NCBI GenBank assembly: GCA_019114385.1
Contig: DXFP01000015.1
Span: 1-36,091, forward strand
From: Candidatus Ligilactobacillus excrementigallinarum
GTDB lineage: Bacteria; Bacillota; Bacilli; Lactobacillales; Lactobacillaceae
Direction of reading: 5' to 3'
DNA: 36,091 nt
Shown: one piece after another, positions 16,468-25,535 of the stretch
How positions within the stretch are numbered: the first letter of the stretch is position 1
Layout of the letters: each line of letters starts with the position of its first letter
Translations under genes and position numbers: made by a program
Notes under the pieces: model-generated
The model's database searches: none
Seen by the model: the letters and a program-made list of their open reading frames with translations, nothing else
Told to the model about the DNA's origin: nothing

Positions 16468-17073
16468 TTATTGATTTGCTACAACGTCGGTAACTACTTT
16501 ACCATCTTTAGCAGAGTAAATTACTTGATTACTATTAGGTTTAACCATTTGCAGCGTATAACCACTACCAATTCCGTTTTTAATTTGACCAGATGTCTTT
16601 AAAATTCCGCTAGTTAAACTATCATAGCCACTTTCGTGTGCCTTAGATGGATTTTTTAAAACATAATTAATTGCATCCACGTTTTGTGAATTAGTCGGTT
16701 CAATCGTATATGTTTTTGTTGCTTCATCAAACTTGACTGAACCAACCTTTGCAAAACTCTTTTGCAAGTCTTTCAATACTTTTTGTTGATCCTTATCTTC
16801 TTGCATCCCTTCGTCAACTGTTTGAAGACCATTTTGTACTACAGAGCCCTTATTTTTCTTTTGAACACTTTCAGGCTGTACTGCAGTCGATTGAACTGGA
16901 TGCTTAATTTTATAAATATTAATTCCACTAATTGTTCCAACAAACAGACTTACAATAATTAGTATTACAGGTGAAAGCCATTCCCCATAACGATGAATCG
17001 AGTTAATCAAATAAAAAATCGCTAAAATCAAAATAATAGCAGCCATTGCTGCAATTGCAATCCAAATTGCCAT
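16468..17073 (-). CDS. Membrane-anchored protein of unknown function with extracytoplasmic domain
   Basis: The 201-residue protein has two hydrophobic segments (about residues 2-22 and 33-53). A linker rich in Gln, Lys and Val (about 60-105) follows, and then a likely extracytoplasmic domain with VGSVKFDEATKTYTIEP, and GYTLQMVKPNSNQVIYSAKDG. I do not recognise a family. ATG 17071-17073 is chosen because AAGGGAG lies seven bases upstream; an adjacent TTG is less well spaced. It lies 80 bases after the folate gene on the same strand. Confidence 0.6.
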   Translation of the reverse strand: MAIWIAIAAMAAIILILAIFYLINSIHRYGEWLSPVILIIVSLFVGTISGINIYKIKHPVQSTAVQPESVQKKNKGSVVQNGLQTVDEGMQEDKDQQKVLKDLQKSFAKVGSVKFDEATKTYTIEPTNSQNVDAINYVLKNPSKAHESGYDSLTSGILKTSGQIKNGIGSGYTLQMVKPNSNQVIYSAKDGKVVTDVVANQ

Positions 17074-17153
17074 CAAATCGCTCCCTTAATTTACTACTAT
17101 TTTATTAATTATAATCCATGACACAATTAAAAAAAATAACCGCAATGAACTAT

Positions 17154-17696
17154 TTAATAAATTATTTGATTAATTGGAACATCGTTTTTGTCAAAATTTA
17201 CCATTATGTCGTTGGGAATGATTTGAATTGGTAAAGCAACCGCTATCGTTTGTCCTTTATAAAAACGCAAAAAGCGGTCATAATAACCGCCTCCAAATCC
17301 AACTCGTTGATGTTGTGTAAGTGAAAAACCGATTCCAGGCACGATTATTATATCTGGAGAATTATTGATTTTATTTTTAATCAACTCGGGTTCAACAATA
17401 CCTAAATTACTTAAGTTGAATTTTGTGTTTTCATCAATTCTAATAAAATTCATTCGATGATTAGAAGCAACTTTTGGACAAACAATTTGCTTATTTTGTT
17501 GCCATAATTTTTCAATCATTAAATGAGTATCGAGTTCAGGAAAATGACTAATTGTAATTCCAACAGAATCTGCTTTTTGAATCACTGACATACTCATTAA
17601 CTTATTCACTAGTCTTAACGTGTGTTTTTCGCGCTCTAAAGAAGACAGTTTTGATAATTTAACAATAATTTTTTTACGAATTTCGCTTTTTTCCAT
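17154..17696 (-). CDS. 5-formyltetrahydrofolate cyclo-ligase
   Basis: This enzyme converts 5-formyl-THF to 5,10-methenyl-THF with ATP, salvaging folate. The 180 residues contain the family motif VPGIGFSLTQHQRVGFGGGYYDRFL and an N-terminal KSEIRKKI with the conserved Arg/Lys. HFPELDTHLMIEKLW and PKV follow the usual pattern. The gene starts two bases after the APC permease gene ends, so the two are translated together. A link between them is not evident. Confidence 0.9.
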   Translation of the reverse strand: MEKSEIRKKIIVKLSKLSSLEREKHTLRLVNKLMSMSVIQKADSVGITISHFPELDTHLMIEKLWQQNKQIVCPKVASNHRMNFIRIDENTKFNLSNLGIVEPELIKNKINNSPDIIIVPGIGFSLTQHQRVGFGGGYYDRFLRFYKGQTIAVALPIQIIPNDIMVNFDKNDVPINQIIY

Positions 17697-17698
17697 TA

Positions 17699-19021
17699 CT
17701 ATTCTTGCTTGCTTTCAATCTGTTTATTTTTTATATGCTTTTCAATAATTCCATCAATAAAGTATAACGCAATTCCACAAATCAATGAAATTATTCCAAA
17801 AATAATTACTTTTAATTTTAAATTAAATAAAATATATAAGCAAATTAAAATCGAAAGTAATGGAACTATTATCCCGCCTCGTAAGTTAAACGCATTATGG
17901 TCAACTTTTTCTGGATGTTTTTTCCTAGCTAATTGCTTTTTGAACATGACAATCGAGGTTGAAAAGTATTGAACTAATGAAATGATAATTGTACATGGAA
18001 CTAAAAATAGATAACTTCCGCTTAAAATTAATAACATACATAATACTGCAGTAATAATGATTGCAACATATGGTGAACCATCTTTTGATTTTTTCCCAAA
18101 GAAACGTGGTAATAATCGATGCTCATTTGCTAAAGAAGATGCAACATATGGTGTACTATACGAAAGCGAAATTGCAACCCCTAATACTGATCCAACTGTT
18201 CCAATGGTAATAATAATTTTTCCTATATTACCAAAATGTTTTCCAAATGCAACTGCAAGTGGTAAACTACTGTGAGCAATCGAAGGGCCTAAAGTTCCAA
18301 TAGCAACTACAACTGTTGCAATGTAAATCAATGTTACTGAAATAATAACAGCTAATAATTCTTTAGGTAAATTTTTACGTGGATTTCTCATTTGAGCTGC
18401 TGCAACTGGCAAAAATGCAAATCCCATATACATGTAAAACGCGTTACTAAAAGCATTATTAACTGAACCTACAGAATAATGTGTAGTTGAAACAAAATTA
18501 ATTCGACGAATAAACCATATTCCGACAAAAATAAAGATTAGCAATACGCCAATTTTTAAAAAGGTAGCAATATTATCCGCAATACTTGAAACTTTATCTC
18601 CTAATAGACCAATTACTGCAATTAATGCGATAATTGCCATTCCCGATAAGTTATAAACTAGTTTATTTGATAATGCCGGCATAAATAATTTCAATGAAGT
18701 TAGAAATGCTGCTGTTTCAGTTGAAATTGTTGCAACTCCTTGAAACCATGTAAAGAATCCTACCTCAAAGCCTGCAAATCTGCCAAACTCTTTATATGTA
18801 TACAACCATGCAGCTCCATTCCCTTTTGTTTGACTTGCTAAGGATGCATAACATAAACCTAAAAGTAATGCAGAAACACCAGATAGTAGTAATAAGCCGA
18901 TTAATCCATTACCTGCTTTTGAATATAAACTCCCAGGCAGCAAAAATATTGCAGAACCGACCATTCCGTCTACCCCTAATAAAAATGCCGAGAATGGACT
19001 AATTTTATGATTTTCTGCCAT
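17699..19021 (-). CDS. APC-family amino acid permease
   Basis: The 440-residue protein has about 12 membrane segments. The first helix carries GVDGMVGSAIFLLPGSLYS, the unwound GS/GT-IF region of APC transporters that binds the amino acid backbone. YTYKEFGRFAGFEVGFFTWFQGVA is the second landmark. The substrate cannot be told. It lies two bases upstream of the folate cyclo-ligase gene, in one unit with it. It belongs to a different branch from the arginine antiporters at 22487-25481. Confidence 0.85.
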   Translation of the reverse strand: MAENHKISPFSAFLLGVDGMVGSAIFLLPGSLYSKAGNGLIGLLLLSGVSALLLGLCYASLASQTKGNGAAWLYTYKEFGRFAGFEVGFFTWFQGVATISTETAAFLTSLKLFMPALSNKLVYNLSGMAIIALIAVIGLLGDKVSSIADNIATFLKIGVLLIFIFVGIWFIRRINFVSTTHYSVGSVNNAFSNAFYMYMGFAFLPVAAAQMRNPRKNLPKELLAVIISVTLIYIATVVVAIGTLGPSIAHSSLPLAVAFGKHFGNIGKIIITIGTVGSVLGVAISLSYSTPYVASSLANEHRLLPRFFGKKSKDGSPYVAIIITAVLCMLLILSGSYLFLVPCTIIISLVQYFSTSIVMFKKQLARKKHPEKVDHNAFNLRGGIIVPLLSILICLYILFNLKLKVIIFGIISLICGIALYFIDGIIEKHIKNKQIESKQE

Positions 19022-19104
19022 TTAAAATTCCTCCCCAATAATAATAATCTCTACATTATAATTTTAGCATTCTAGTCACAAAATAAAATGGTAACAATTC
19101 TCAA

Positions 19105-20421
19105 TTAATTTGTATAACGCCACCGCTTATCTGTTAATAACCGTGCTAGCATTAGTCCTAAAGGTAAAAACATCACAATTAAAACAGCTTTTACTAACCA
19201 GTTTGCGCCGTCATGCAAAGATAAATTGCCAATTTCATAAACTGCGCGATACATATATAATCCTGGCACCATAATTACGATTGAAGGTACTGTAATTGAA
19301 ATTCGTGGATAGCCGCACTTTAATTGAACTATCGAAGCTAATATTCCTGCACAAAATGCTCCAATAAACGCTGTCGCTCCCGCAGGAATTGAAGTTAAAT
19401 CAACTAATTCTAATCGTAAAGTATTGGCTATTGCGCCTACAATCCCAGCAATAGTCGCCATTTGCGGAGTACTATTAAACATTAAAGAGAATCCAAATAC
19501 ACCAATAAAACTAGCTGGTAAACGCAATAACATCAATTCTATTGGAGTTAACTGTTGAGACATCATTGATTCAGGTTTTAAATGAACTATTAATGCTACT
19601 AACCATCCCACTAAAGTTGCAACAATAATAATCATTAATGCATATGCCAATCTTTCTAAACCTGATCGCATATCGATTTTTGCAATATCTAAGCCACTTG
19701 TAATAAATGGAAATCCAGGGATAACAAACAGCATTGCTCCAATATAACCTGCCTCATGCGAAGCTGCAATTCCAAAGCACTGTCTTAAAAGAGTAAAAAT
19801 TAACGAATATGATAAACAAGCTATCGCAACACTTACTGCCACTCCTGCCAAAACGGTCAGATGATGCTCATTCATTTTTTTGCGGGCAAAACTTCCTAAA
19901 CTTGCAGCAATCAAACAGCAAAACATTTCAATTAGTCCACCACCTAATAAGAAGACAAAGGCACTGCAAGCAAATCCTGCAGCTAATGCAATAGTAATAC
20001 TTGAATAATTATTTGAAGTCCCTTTGATTTGATCTAAAATTTGATTTATTTGCTTATCAGTTAAATACTTGCCTTCTTCCTTGAATGAAGAAATAAAACT
20101 TTCAAGTTCGTGCAATTTAATCGTGTTAATTCCTGTACTAGGTAAAGATAATGCTTGGGTACAGCTTTGTCCCGCTTGATAACAAGTGAATTCTATTGAA
20201 ACCAAGCCAACATCCGCTGAGCATTGAACATTTAATACTCTCGCCATTGTATTCATTGATTCTCTGACTCGCCAAGCACCCGTACCACAAGAAAGCATCA
20301 TAATACCTACTCTGCCAATCAATGAAGTTTTAACTTGTAAGTTTGCTTGATATGCTAATTTTTCATCTTGAGTAAATTCATGCCATGGTATTGACATGTG
20401 ATGATTTAAATTCTGATTCAT
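19105..20421 (-). CDS. ThrE-family threonine/serine exporter (fused form)
   Basis: The 438 residues combine the two ThrE domains. The soluble and first membrane part runs to about residue 280 with LLSCGTGAWRVRESM and VIPGFPFITSGLDIAKIDMRSGLERL. The second domain holds about five helices with ATIAGIVGAIANTLRL, AGATAFIGAFCAGILAS and SITVPSIVIMVPGLYMYRAVYEI. In corynebacteria ThrE exports threonine and serine. In many Firmicutes the two parts are separate genes; here they are fused. ATG start with AAGGAAG upstream. Confidence 0.88.
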   Translation of the reverse strand: MNQNLNHHMSIPWHEFTQDEKLAYQANLQVKTSLIGRVGIMMLSCGTGAWRVRESMNTMARVLNVQCSADVGLVSIEFTCYQAGQSCTQALSLPSTGINTIKLHELESFISSFKEEGKYLTDKQINQILDQIKGTSNNYSSITIALAAGFACSAFVFLLGGGLIEMFCCLIAASLGSFARKKMNEHHLTVLAGVAVSVAIACLSYSLIFTLLRQCFGIAASHEAGYIGAMLFVIPGFPFITSGLDIAKIDMRSGLERLAYALMIIIVATLVGWLVALIVHLKPESMMSQQLTPIELMLLRLPASFIGVFGFSLMFNSTPQMATIAGIVGAIANTLRLELVDLTSIPAGATAFIGAFCAGILASIVQLKCGYPRISITVPSIVIMVPGLYMYRAVYEIGNLSLHDGANWLVKAVLIVMFLPLGLMLARLLTDKRWRYTN

Positions 20422-20491
20422 AATAATAAACTTCCTTAAGATTTTTAACTAATTTAAAATTATAGCATATTCTAAATCTAGAAAATACAAA

Positions 20492-20914
20492 TTAATAGCT
20501 CCATGTAATATTTGTCGCGTTCTCAAGCGTCTGATGAACTGGGCAAGCTGTTAAACATTCTTGCAAAAAGCGCTCTTTTTTACTAATTGCTAAATCTGAA
20601 TCTAAATCAAATTTTATATTAATATTAAACATTCCGTTTTGAATTTTTGAATCCAAAATTCCGTGAGTTTCTACATCCGCCTCAATAGTTATTTTCAAAT
20701 CATAAATGGTAATTCCCTTTCTTTTTGCAAGTGAGCGTGCAGTTATATTTAAACAAGAACCTAATGCTGCAAGTAAATAATCTGTAGGACGAGGATATTC
20801 TCCGCTTCCTCCTGCTGATACCGGTTCATCACACTTAAAAGTGAATTTTTTATTACTATTTTCAACTTCATAACCATCATTACTTTTTTTCGAAATCATT
20901 TTCATATGTCTCAT
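20492..20914 (-). CDS. OsmC/Ohr-family peroxiredoxin-like protein
   Basis: OsmC/Ohr proteins reduce organic hydroperoxides with a Cys pair. The two Cys lie in ALGSCLNITA and TACPVHQTL of this 140-residue protein, at the expected spacing. The PRPTDYLLAALGSC stretch is the usual lead-in to the peroxidatic Cys. ATG 20912-20914 has GAGG eight bases upstream. It is divergent from the MATE gene, with 99 bases between. Confidence 0.86.
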   Translation of the reverse strand: MRHMKMISKKSNDGYEVENSNKKFTFKCDEPVSAGGSGEYPRPTDYLLAALGSCLNITARSLAKRKGITIYDLKITIEADVETHGILDSKIQNGMFNINIKFDLDSDLAISKKERFLQECLTACPVHQTLENATNITWSY

Positions 20915-21013
20915 TTTGTTTACCTCGATTACCGTATTTTATCTTTAGTATATAGCAAATAAGGAATAAATTCGTTAAAATACAACTGTAAGGACTATTT
21001 AAGGAGAATTAAA

Positions 21014-22342
21014 ATGGAGAACGAGATTAATTTACCTAAACAACTTTCTCAATATGTTTTTCGTGGAATATTAAGTACTGTTGGAGCATCAATTTATGTA
21101 TTAGCAGACAGTTTTTTTGTTGCCAAAAGTATTGGAGTATTAGGAGTTGCTGTAATGAATTTAAGTATGCCGCTTTTTAATATCATGGAAGGTCTAGGTC
21201 TATTACTAGGAATGGGCGGCGGAACTTTATTTACATTCTATATCAATAAAAATAAAAATAAAGCAAATCAAATTTATACCCAAATTTTTATAATTGGAAT
21301 TTTCCTTGGAATATTTTTCTCATGTTTGGGATTATTCTGTCCTTCAAAAATCGCTTATCTATTAGGTGCAGATCAAACTACACTACAATATACACTCGAT
21401 TACGTTAAAATTGTTTTAATGTTTGGTCCATTTTTTGTTTTTAATAATTTACTCCTAAGTTTCATCCGAAATGATCATGGAACAAGAATTGCGATGTTTG
21501 CAATGGTTATCTCAAGTCTTGCCAATATTTTTCTTGACTGGATTTTAATAATCAAATTAAATTTAGGAATGTTTGGTGCCGGGTTTGCCACAAGTCTCTC
21601 GCCGATCATCAGCATCTTAATTACATGCTTACATTTTCACACTTCAAATAATCATCTGAACTTTGTAAAATCTAAAATTTCGTTCTCTGAAATCCGTAAA
21701 GCATTTTCAATTGGATTGCCCTCTTTCTTAACTGAAATGAGTACTGGAGTTGGTATTTTTATTTACAACTGGGTATTTTTGTCAATAAGCGGAAATGATG
21801 CCGTTGCTGCATATGGAATTGCCGCAAACGTTCTGCTCGTTGCATTAGCTCTTTTTACTGGAGTCGCTCAAGGGATTCAGCCAATCGCAAGTCATCAATA
21901 TACAAAACGAACTTTCAATAATATCCGTTTTAGCCTTAAATTTGGATTAATTACTGCGGAATGTTTAGCATTAATTTGTTTAGCATTTGTTTGTCTTAAT
22001 CCGCAATTAATAATTAATTTTTTTAATGCTTCTGTAAATAGTACAGTTGGAGAAATGACAATGTTTGGAATGAAGATTTTGTTATTAAGTCTTGTTTTTT
22101 CTAGTTTAAATATCGTATTTAATATTTTCTTCTCAGCAATTAATAATTCATACGTTTCAATTTCATTAGTAATTTTACGTGGATATATCTTACCTTTATT
22201 AATTGTAATCACAATGGCTAAAATATTTGGGATTAATGGTGTTTGGTTAAGTTTAACAATCATTGAATTAATTACATTCATAATTGAATTATTTGTATGG
22301 AGTCAAATCAGAAAAAATTTAAAAAATAAATTTAATGCTTAA
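21014..22342 (+). CDS. MATE-family multidrug efflux transporter
   Basis: The 442-residue protein has 12 predicted membrane segments in two similar halves. The first half shows VGASIYVLADSFFVAKSIG and the second LPSFLTEMSTGVGIFIYNWVF, as in MepA-like MATE proteins, which export drugs in exchange for Na+ or H+. IASHQYTKRTFNNIRFSLKFG is the conserved loop of the second half. ATG start with AAGGAG upstream. It is a single gene with a strong terminator after it. The substrate is not predictable. Confidence 0.88.
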   Translation: MENEINLPKQLSQYVFRGILSTVGASIYVLADSFFVAKSIGVLGVAVMNLSMPLFNIMEGLGLLLGMGGGTLFTFYINKNKNKANQIYTQIFIIGIFLGIFFSCLGLFCPSKIAYLLGADQTTLQYTLDYVKIVLMFGPFFVFNNLLLSFIRNDHGTRIAMFAMVISSLANIFLDWILIIKLNLGMFGAGFATSLSPIISILITCLHFHTSNNHLNFVKSKISFSEIRKAFSIGLPSFLTEMSTGVGIFIYNWVFLSISGNDAVAAYGIAANVLLVALALFTGVAQGIQPIASHQYTKRTFNNIRFSLKFGLITAECLALICLAFVCLNPQLIINFFNASVNSTVGEMTMFGMKILLLSLVFSSLNIVFNIFFSAINNSYVSISLVILRGYILPLLIVITMAKIFGINGVWLSLTIIELITFIIELFVWSQIRKNLKNKFNA

Positions 22343-22366
22343 TAAATATAAAATGTAATAGAACGC

Positions 22367-22416
22367 AAAAACGGGATGCTGTAGATAAAATTTAATTTAC
22401 ATGCAAGCCCGTTTTT
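22367..22416 (+). terminator. Terminator of the MATE gene
   Basis: AAAAACGGG (22367-22375) pairs with CCCGTTTTT (22408-22416), with further inner pairs TGC/GCA. Just beyond, 22445-22463 holds a decayed TGTGACATAAGTC-type core on the minus strand, after the arcD-like gene. Confidence 0.85.
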
Positions 22417-22486
22417 GAATTGAATTATGTGAATATAAATAGAAGCTAGACTTATGTCACATCATATATTTTGTTACTATTAATTT

Positions 22487-23962
22487 CTAATCAAACTTAA
22501 TCGTTCCTGTTATTAACCCAAATAAACCAACTAATGCCATCAAAATAATTACAATCCACGTAATTAATTCTAATTTATGCCATTTTTCTGAGCGTTCTTT
22601 TTTACCTTTTAAATAAAATGGGAAACCGCTAATCCAGACAATTGCTGCAAGTAACAAATATTTTAATCCTGCTCCATAAACCATAAAAGTTGTAAATAGA
22701 ACTGCTAAGAATGCCCATAAGCCTGAAAATAGACGCTCTTTAAGTGAACGTTTACTAAATCCAATGCCTAAGATAACACTTTTCAATGCATAAATTGAAA
22801 CCATTAAATAAGGAACGATTGATAATGAAGTTGAAAATTTTAACAACACATCATAGCCTGCAGAGTATGCACCGGCAACAATCATTAATACTTGAGTAAT
22901 TCCTGCAGTAATAATCAAGGAATTAACTGGAGCTTCATTTTTATTTAATCCATTTAGCCATGTTGTACTTGAACCACCTCGACCAGCTAATCGTACTTCT
23001 TCAGCACTTAAATTAACCCAGGCAATCAAAGCCCCTAATACAGAAATAATTAAACAAATATTAATTAACCAAGCACCCCATTTACCAACCATATGTTGCA
23101 TCAATCCAGCCATAGATGGATCATGAAGTTGCGAAATTTGACGAGGTGACAACAACCCTAAGGAAAGCAAGCTTGTTCCAACAAGTAAAGTAATTACTAC
23201 CAAAGTTCCAATTGTGGTTGCTTTTGCAACATCTGAAAGTTTTTTAGCGCGAGTTGCAAAAATTGTGCCTGATTCTATTCCAATTAACGTCCACATTGCT
23301 GCTAGTAAAACTGCTTTACTTTGATTGAATGTTGAAACATAACGATAATGATGAGTTGAAACATTAAATACCATTTGACTATTAAAATGTGCCATAAAAA
23401 TATGCGGATTAAAATTGATAATTGCTAAAATCAAGAAAGCAGCAATTGGAATCACCTTTGCAATTGTAGTTAAATTATTTACCCAAGTTTCTGTATGGAC
23501 ACCACGTAATACTAAAAACACAATAGTCCAAAGTAAAATTGAGGCAATAATTACAGCAGGCCAAGTTGTCCCATTGCCAAAAAATTTAAAAATTGCAAAA
23601 CTGCCAAATGCTGAAAATAACACCGTTAAATAACTTGCATTTCCTATCGCATCGCCAGCACCATGGCCATATGCTGCAATAAAACCGCCAACATTACCAA
23701 ACATCCGCTTACTCCAACCATAGATTCCATCATCGATTTCAGGTTGTTGCAACGTAAGGTTTCGATATACATTTGCTAATGAAAACATTCCAATTGCAAC
23801 AATTGCCCAACCAATAATGATTGCTTTAGGATTTGCACCAGTTGTCATTGTAGATGGCAATGCGAAAATTCCTGAACCAATTGTTCCGCCAATCACTAAA
23901 CCGGTTAATCCCCCTAAATTAACCTTATGCTTAATTTCATTCTGAGTTCTGTTTACTTTCAT
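22487..23962 (-). CDS. arcD: APC/APA-family antiporter, probable arginine:ornithine exchange (second copy)
   Basis: The 491-residue protein has 12 or more membrane segments with the motif GTIGSGIFALPSTM in helix 1 and EIDDGIYGWSKRMFG near residue 80, as in APA-family basic amino acid antiporters. WTLIGIESGTIFATRAK lies in the sixth to seventh segments. In arginine deiminase loci such proteins swap external arginine for internal ornithine. It lies 94 bases after a related gene, with no hairpin between. I choose ATG 23960-23962 because GAAGGAG lies nine bases upstream. Which basic amino acid or amine it carries is inferred from context. Confidence 0.78.
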   Translation of the reverse strand: MKVNRTQNEIKHKVNLGGLTGLVIGGTIGSGIFALPSTMTTGANPKAIIIGWAIVAIGMFSLANVYRNLTLQQPEIDDGIYGWSKRMFGNVGGFIAAYGHGAGDAIGNASYLTVLFSAFGSFAIFKFFGNGTTWPAVIIASILLWTIVFLVLRGVHTETWVNNLTTIAKVIPIAAFLILAIINFNPHIFMAHFNSQMVFNVSTHHYRYVSTFNQSKAVLLAAMWTLIGIESGTIFATRAKKLSDVAKATTIGTLVVITLLVGTSLLSLGLLSPRQISQLHDPSMAGLMQHMVGKWGAWLINICLIISVLGALIAWVNLSAEEVRLAGRGGSSTTWLNGLNKNEAPVNSLIITAGITQVLMIVAGAYSAGYDVLLKFSTSLSIVPYLMVSIYALKSVILGIGFSKRSLKERLFSGLWAFLAVLFTTFMVYGAGLKYLLLAAIVWISGFPFYLKGKKERSEKWHKLELITWIVIILMALVGLFGLITGTIKFD

Positions 23963-24056
23963 ATTGCCCAACTCCTTCATAAAAAAATCGAGATATTACT
24001 ATCCCAATTTTATTATGATTCTAAATATTTAATTTTAAAAGCAAATGTTTTATGCA

Positions 24057-25481
24057 TTATCCAATTGTAATTTTACCTGTACATAAGAAAATAATAGCTA
24101 AAACTGCTAATGCACATGTAATAATAATTACTGCTTTTTCACGTGCTGTAATTTGATGATTATGTTCCTTAGCAGCCTTGTAATATAAAATAAATCCAGG
24201 TAAGAAAGATAAAGTTAATAGTAGCAAATCTTGCCATCCAGCCAAAATTGCAGCAAACAATTCAAATCCTGCACAAATTAGTCCAATAAAGAATTGGAAC
24301 CATTCTTTATGTTCGTATGAATATTTGATTTGATATACCCCAACAAGCATATATGAGACTAAGATAGCAGCAGCTGCTAAAGTAGAAGCAAAATTATAAG
24401 CTGATTGCGTAAATAACATTGAGAACAAGAAGATTGTTTGTAAAACAGCCGTCACAATTAGTGAAGTTTGAGGGGCTTTTTTACGATTTAACTTCCCCCA
24501 TGATGAAGGTAATGTCTTATCAGCAGCCATTAACCGTGTAGTTTCAGCAGGTAACATTGTCCATGATAACCATGATCCAATAGTAGAAATAATAACTCCA
24601 ATATTAATTATCATTGCTGCCCATTTTCCAACTGCCGCTTTTAAGATACTCCCCATCGCAGGTTGTGCAGCGTTTGCTAAAGCATGCTGACTCATTACAC
24701 CATATGGTAAAATCGTTGAGAAAACATAAATAACTAATAAGGAAATAAACCCAATAATAGTTGCCTGACTAGCAGCTTTTTGAGATTTAGCACGACTTGA
24801 AAGTACTGAAGCACCTTCAATTCCAATAAATACCCACATGATAGACATCATACTGTTTTTTACTTGTCCAAAAATGCTTCCATTCATTCCAGTTGCTTGT
24901 ACATTATTTGCAAAATTTTGCCAGAAATGTGCAGTAAATACGCCAAATTTGAAACACATTGCAATTAAAATAATAAACATAAATAATGGAATCACTTTAC
25001 AGATTGTAACTATCGTATTTACAAAATTGGCACTTTCAACTCCATTATTAACGAAAAATGTTAATACCCATAAAAAGACAATTGCAGCAATAATTGAAGC
25101 AAGGTTTTGTCCACCTTTAAAAATTGAAATAAAATTACCAATTGCAGACATCAAAAAGGTTGCAAATGCTAAATTTCCAATCCAAGCGGAAATCCAATAG
25201 GTCCATCCACTCATAAATTCACCTAAAGGACCACATGCGGCATTAGCATATCCAAATAATCCTGACTCAATATCCGGCCGCTTTTTAGCCAAATTATTCA
25301 ATGATAAAACTAATGCAAGCACACCAATTCCACATACTATCCAAGCAATTAACGCCGGCCCTGGGGCAGTCACTTGTGCTAATTGTGAAGGTAATCCAAA
25401 TATTCCTGTTCCAATAGCAGAACTAACAATTAATGCGGCTAGTCCAAAAGCATTAATTCCATTTTGTTTTTCATTTTCCAT
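24057..25481 (-). CDS. arcD: APC/APA-family antiporter, probable arginine:ornithine exchange (first copy)
   Basis: The 474-residue relative of the next gene downstream has SSAIGTGIFGLPSQLA in helix 1, DIESGLFGYANAACG near residue 75, and WVFIGIEGASVLSSRAK. It follows arcC by 54 bases that contain a strong terminator, so expression would need read-through. ATG 25479-25481 is chosen because GGGGA lies eight bases upstream; another ATG nine bases earlier sits on that site. Position beside arcABC supports arginine:ornithine exchange. Confidence 0.8.
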   Translation of the reverse strand: MENEKQNGINAFGLAALIVSSAIGTGIFGLPSQLAQVTAPGPALIAWIVCGIGVLALVLSLNNLAKKRPDIESGLFGYANAACGPLGEFMSGWTYWISAWIGNLAFATFLMSAIGNFISIFKGGQNLASIIAAIVFLWVLTFFVNNGVESANFVNTIVTICKVIPLFMFIILIAMCFKFGVFTAHFWQNFANNVQATGMNGSIFGQVKNSMMSIMWVFIGIEGASVLSSRAKSQKAASQATIIGFISLLVIYVFSTILPYGVMSQHALANAAQPAMGSILKAAVGKWAAMIINIGVIISTIGSWLSWTMLPAETTRLMAADKTLPSSWGKLNRKKAPQTSLIVTAVLQTIFLFSMLFTQSAYNFASTLAAAAILVSYMLVGVYQIKYSYEHKEWFQFFIGLICAGFELFAAILAGWQDLLLLTLSFLPGFILYYKAAKEHNHQITAREKAVIIITCALAVLAIIFLCTGKITIG

Positions 25482-25497
25482 ATTTCTCATCCCCGTT

Positions 25498-25530
25498 AAA
25501 AAAGCGTCAGTTATTAACCACTGACGCTTT
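25498..25530 (-). terminator. Terminator between arcC and the antiporter genes
   Basis: AAAGCGTCAG (25501-25510) pairs perfectly with CTGACGCTTT (25521-25530), and reading on the minus strand it is followed by a run of T. It would limit read-through into the antiporter genes. Confidence 0.88.
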
Positions 25531-25535
25531 AAATG

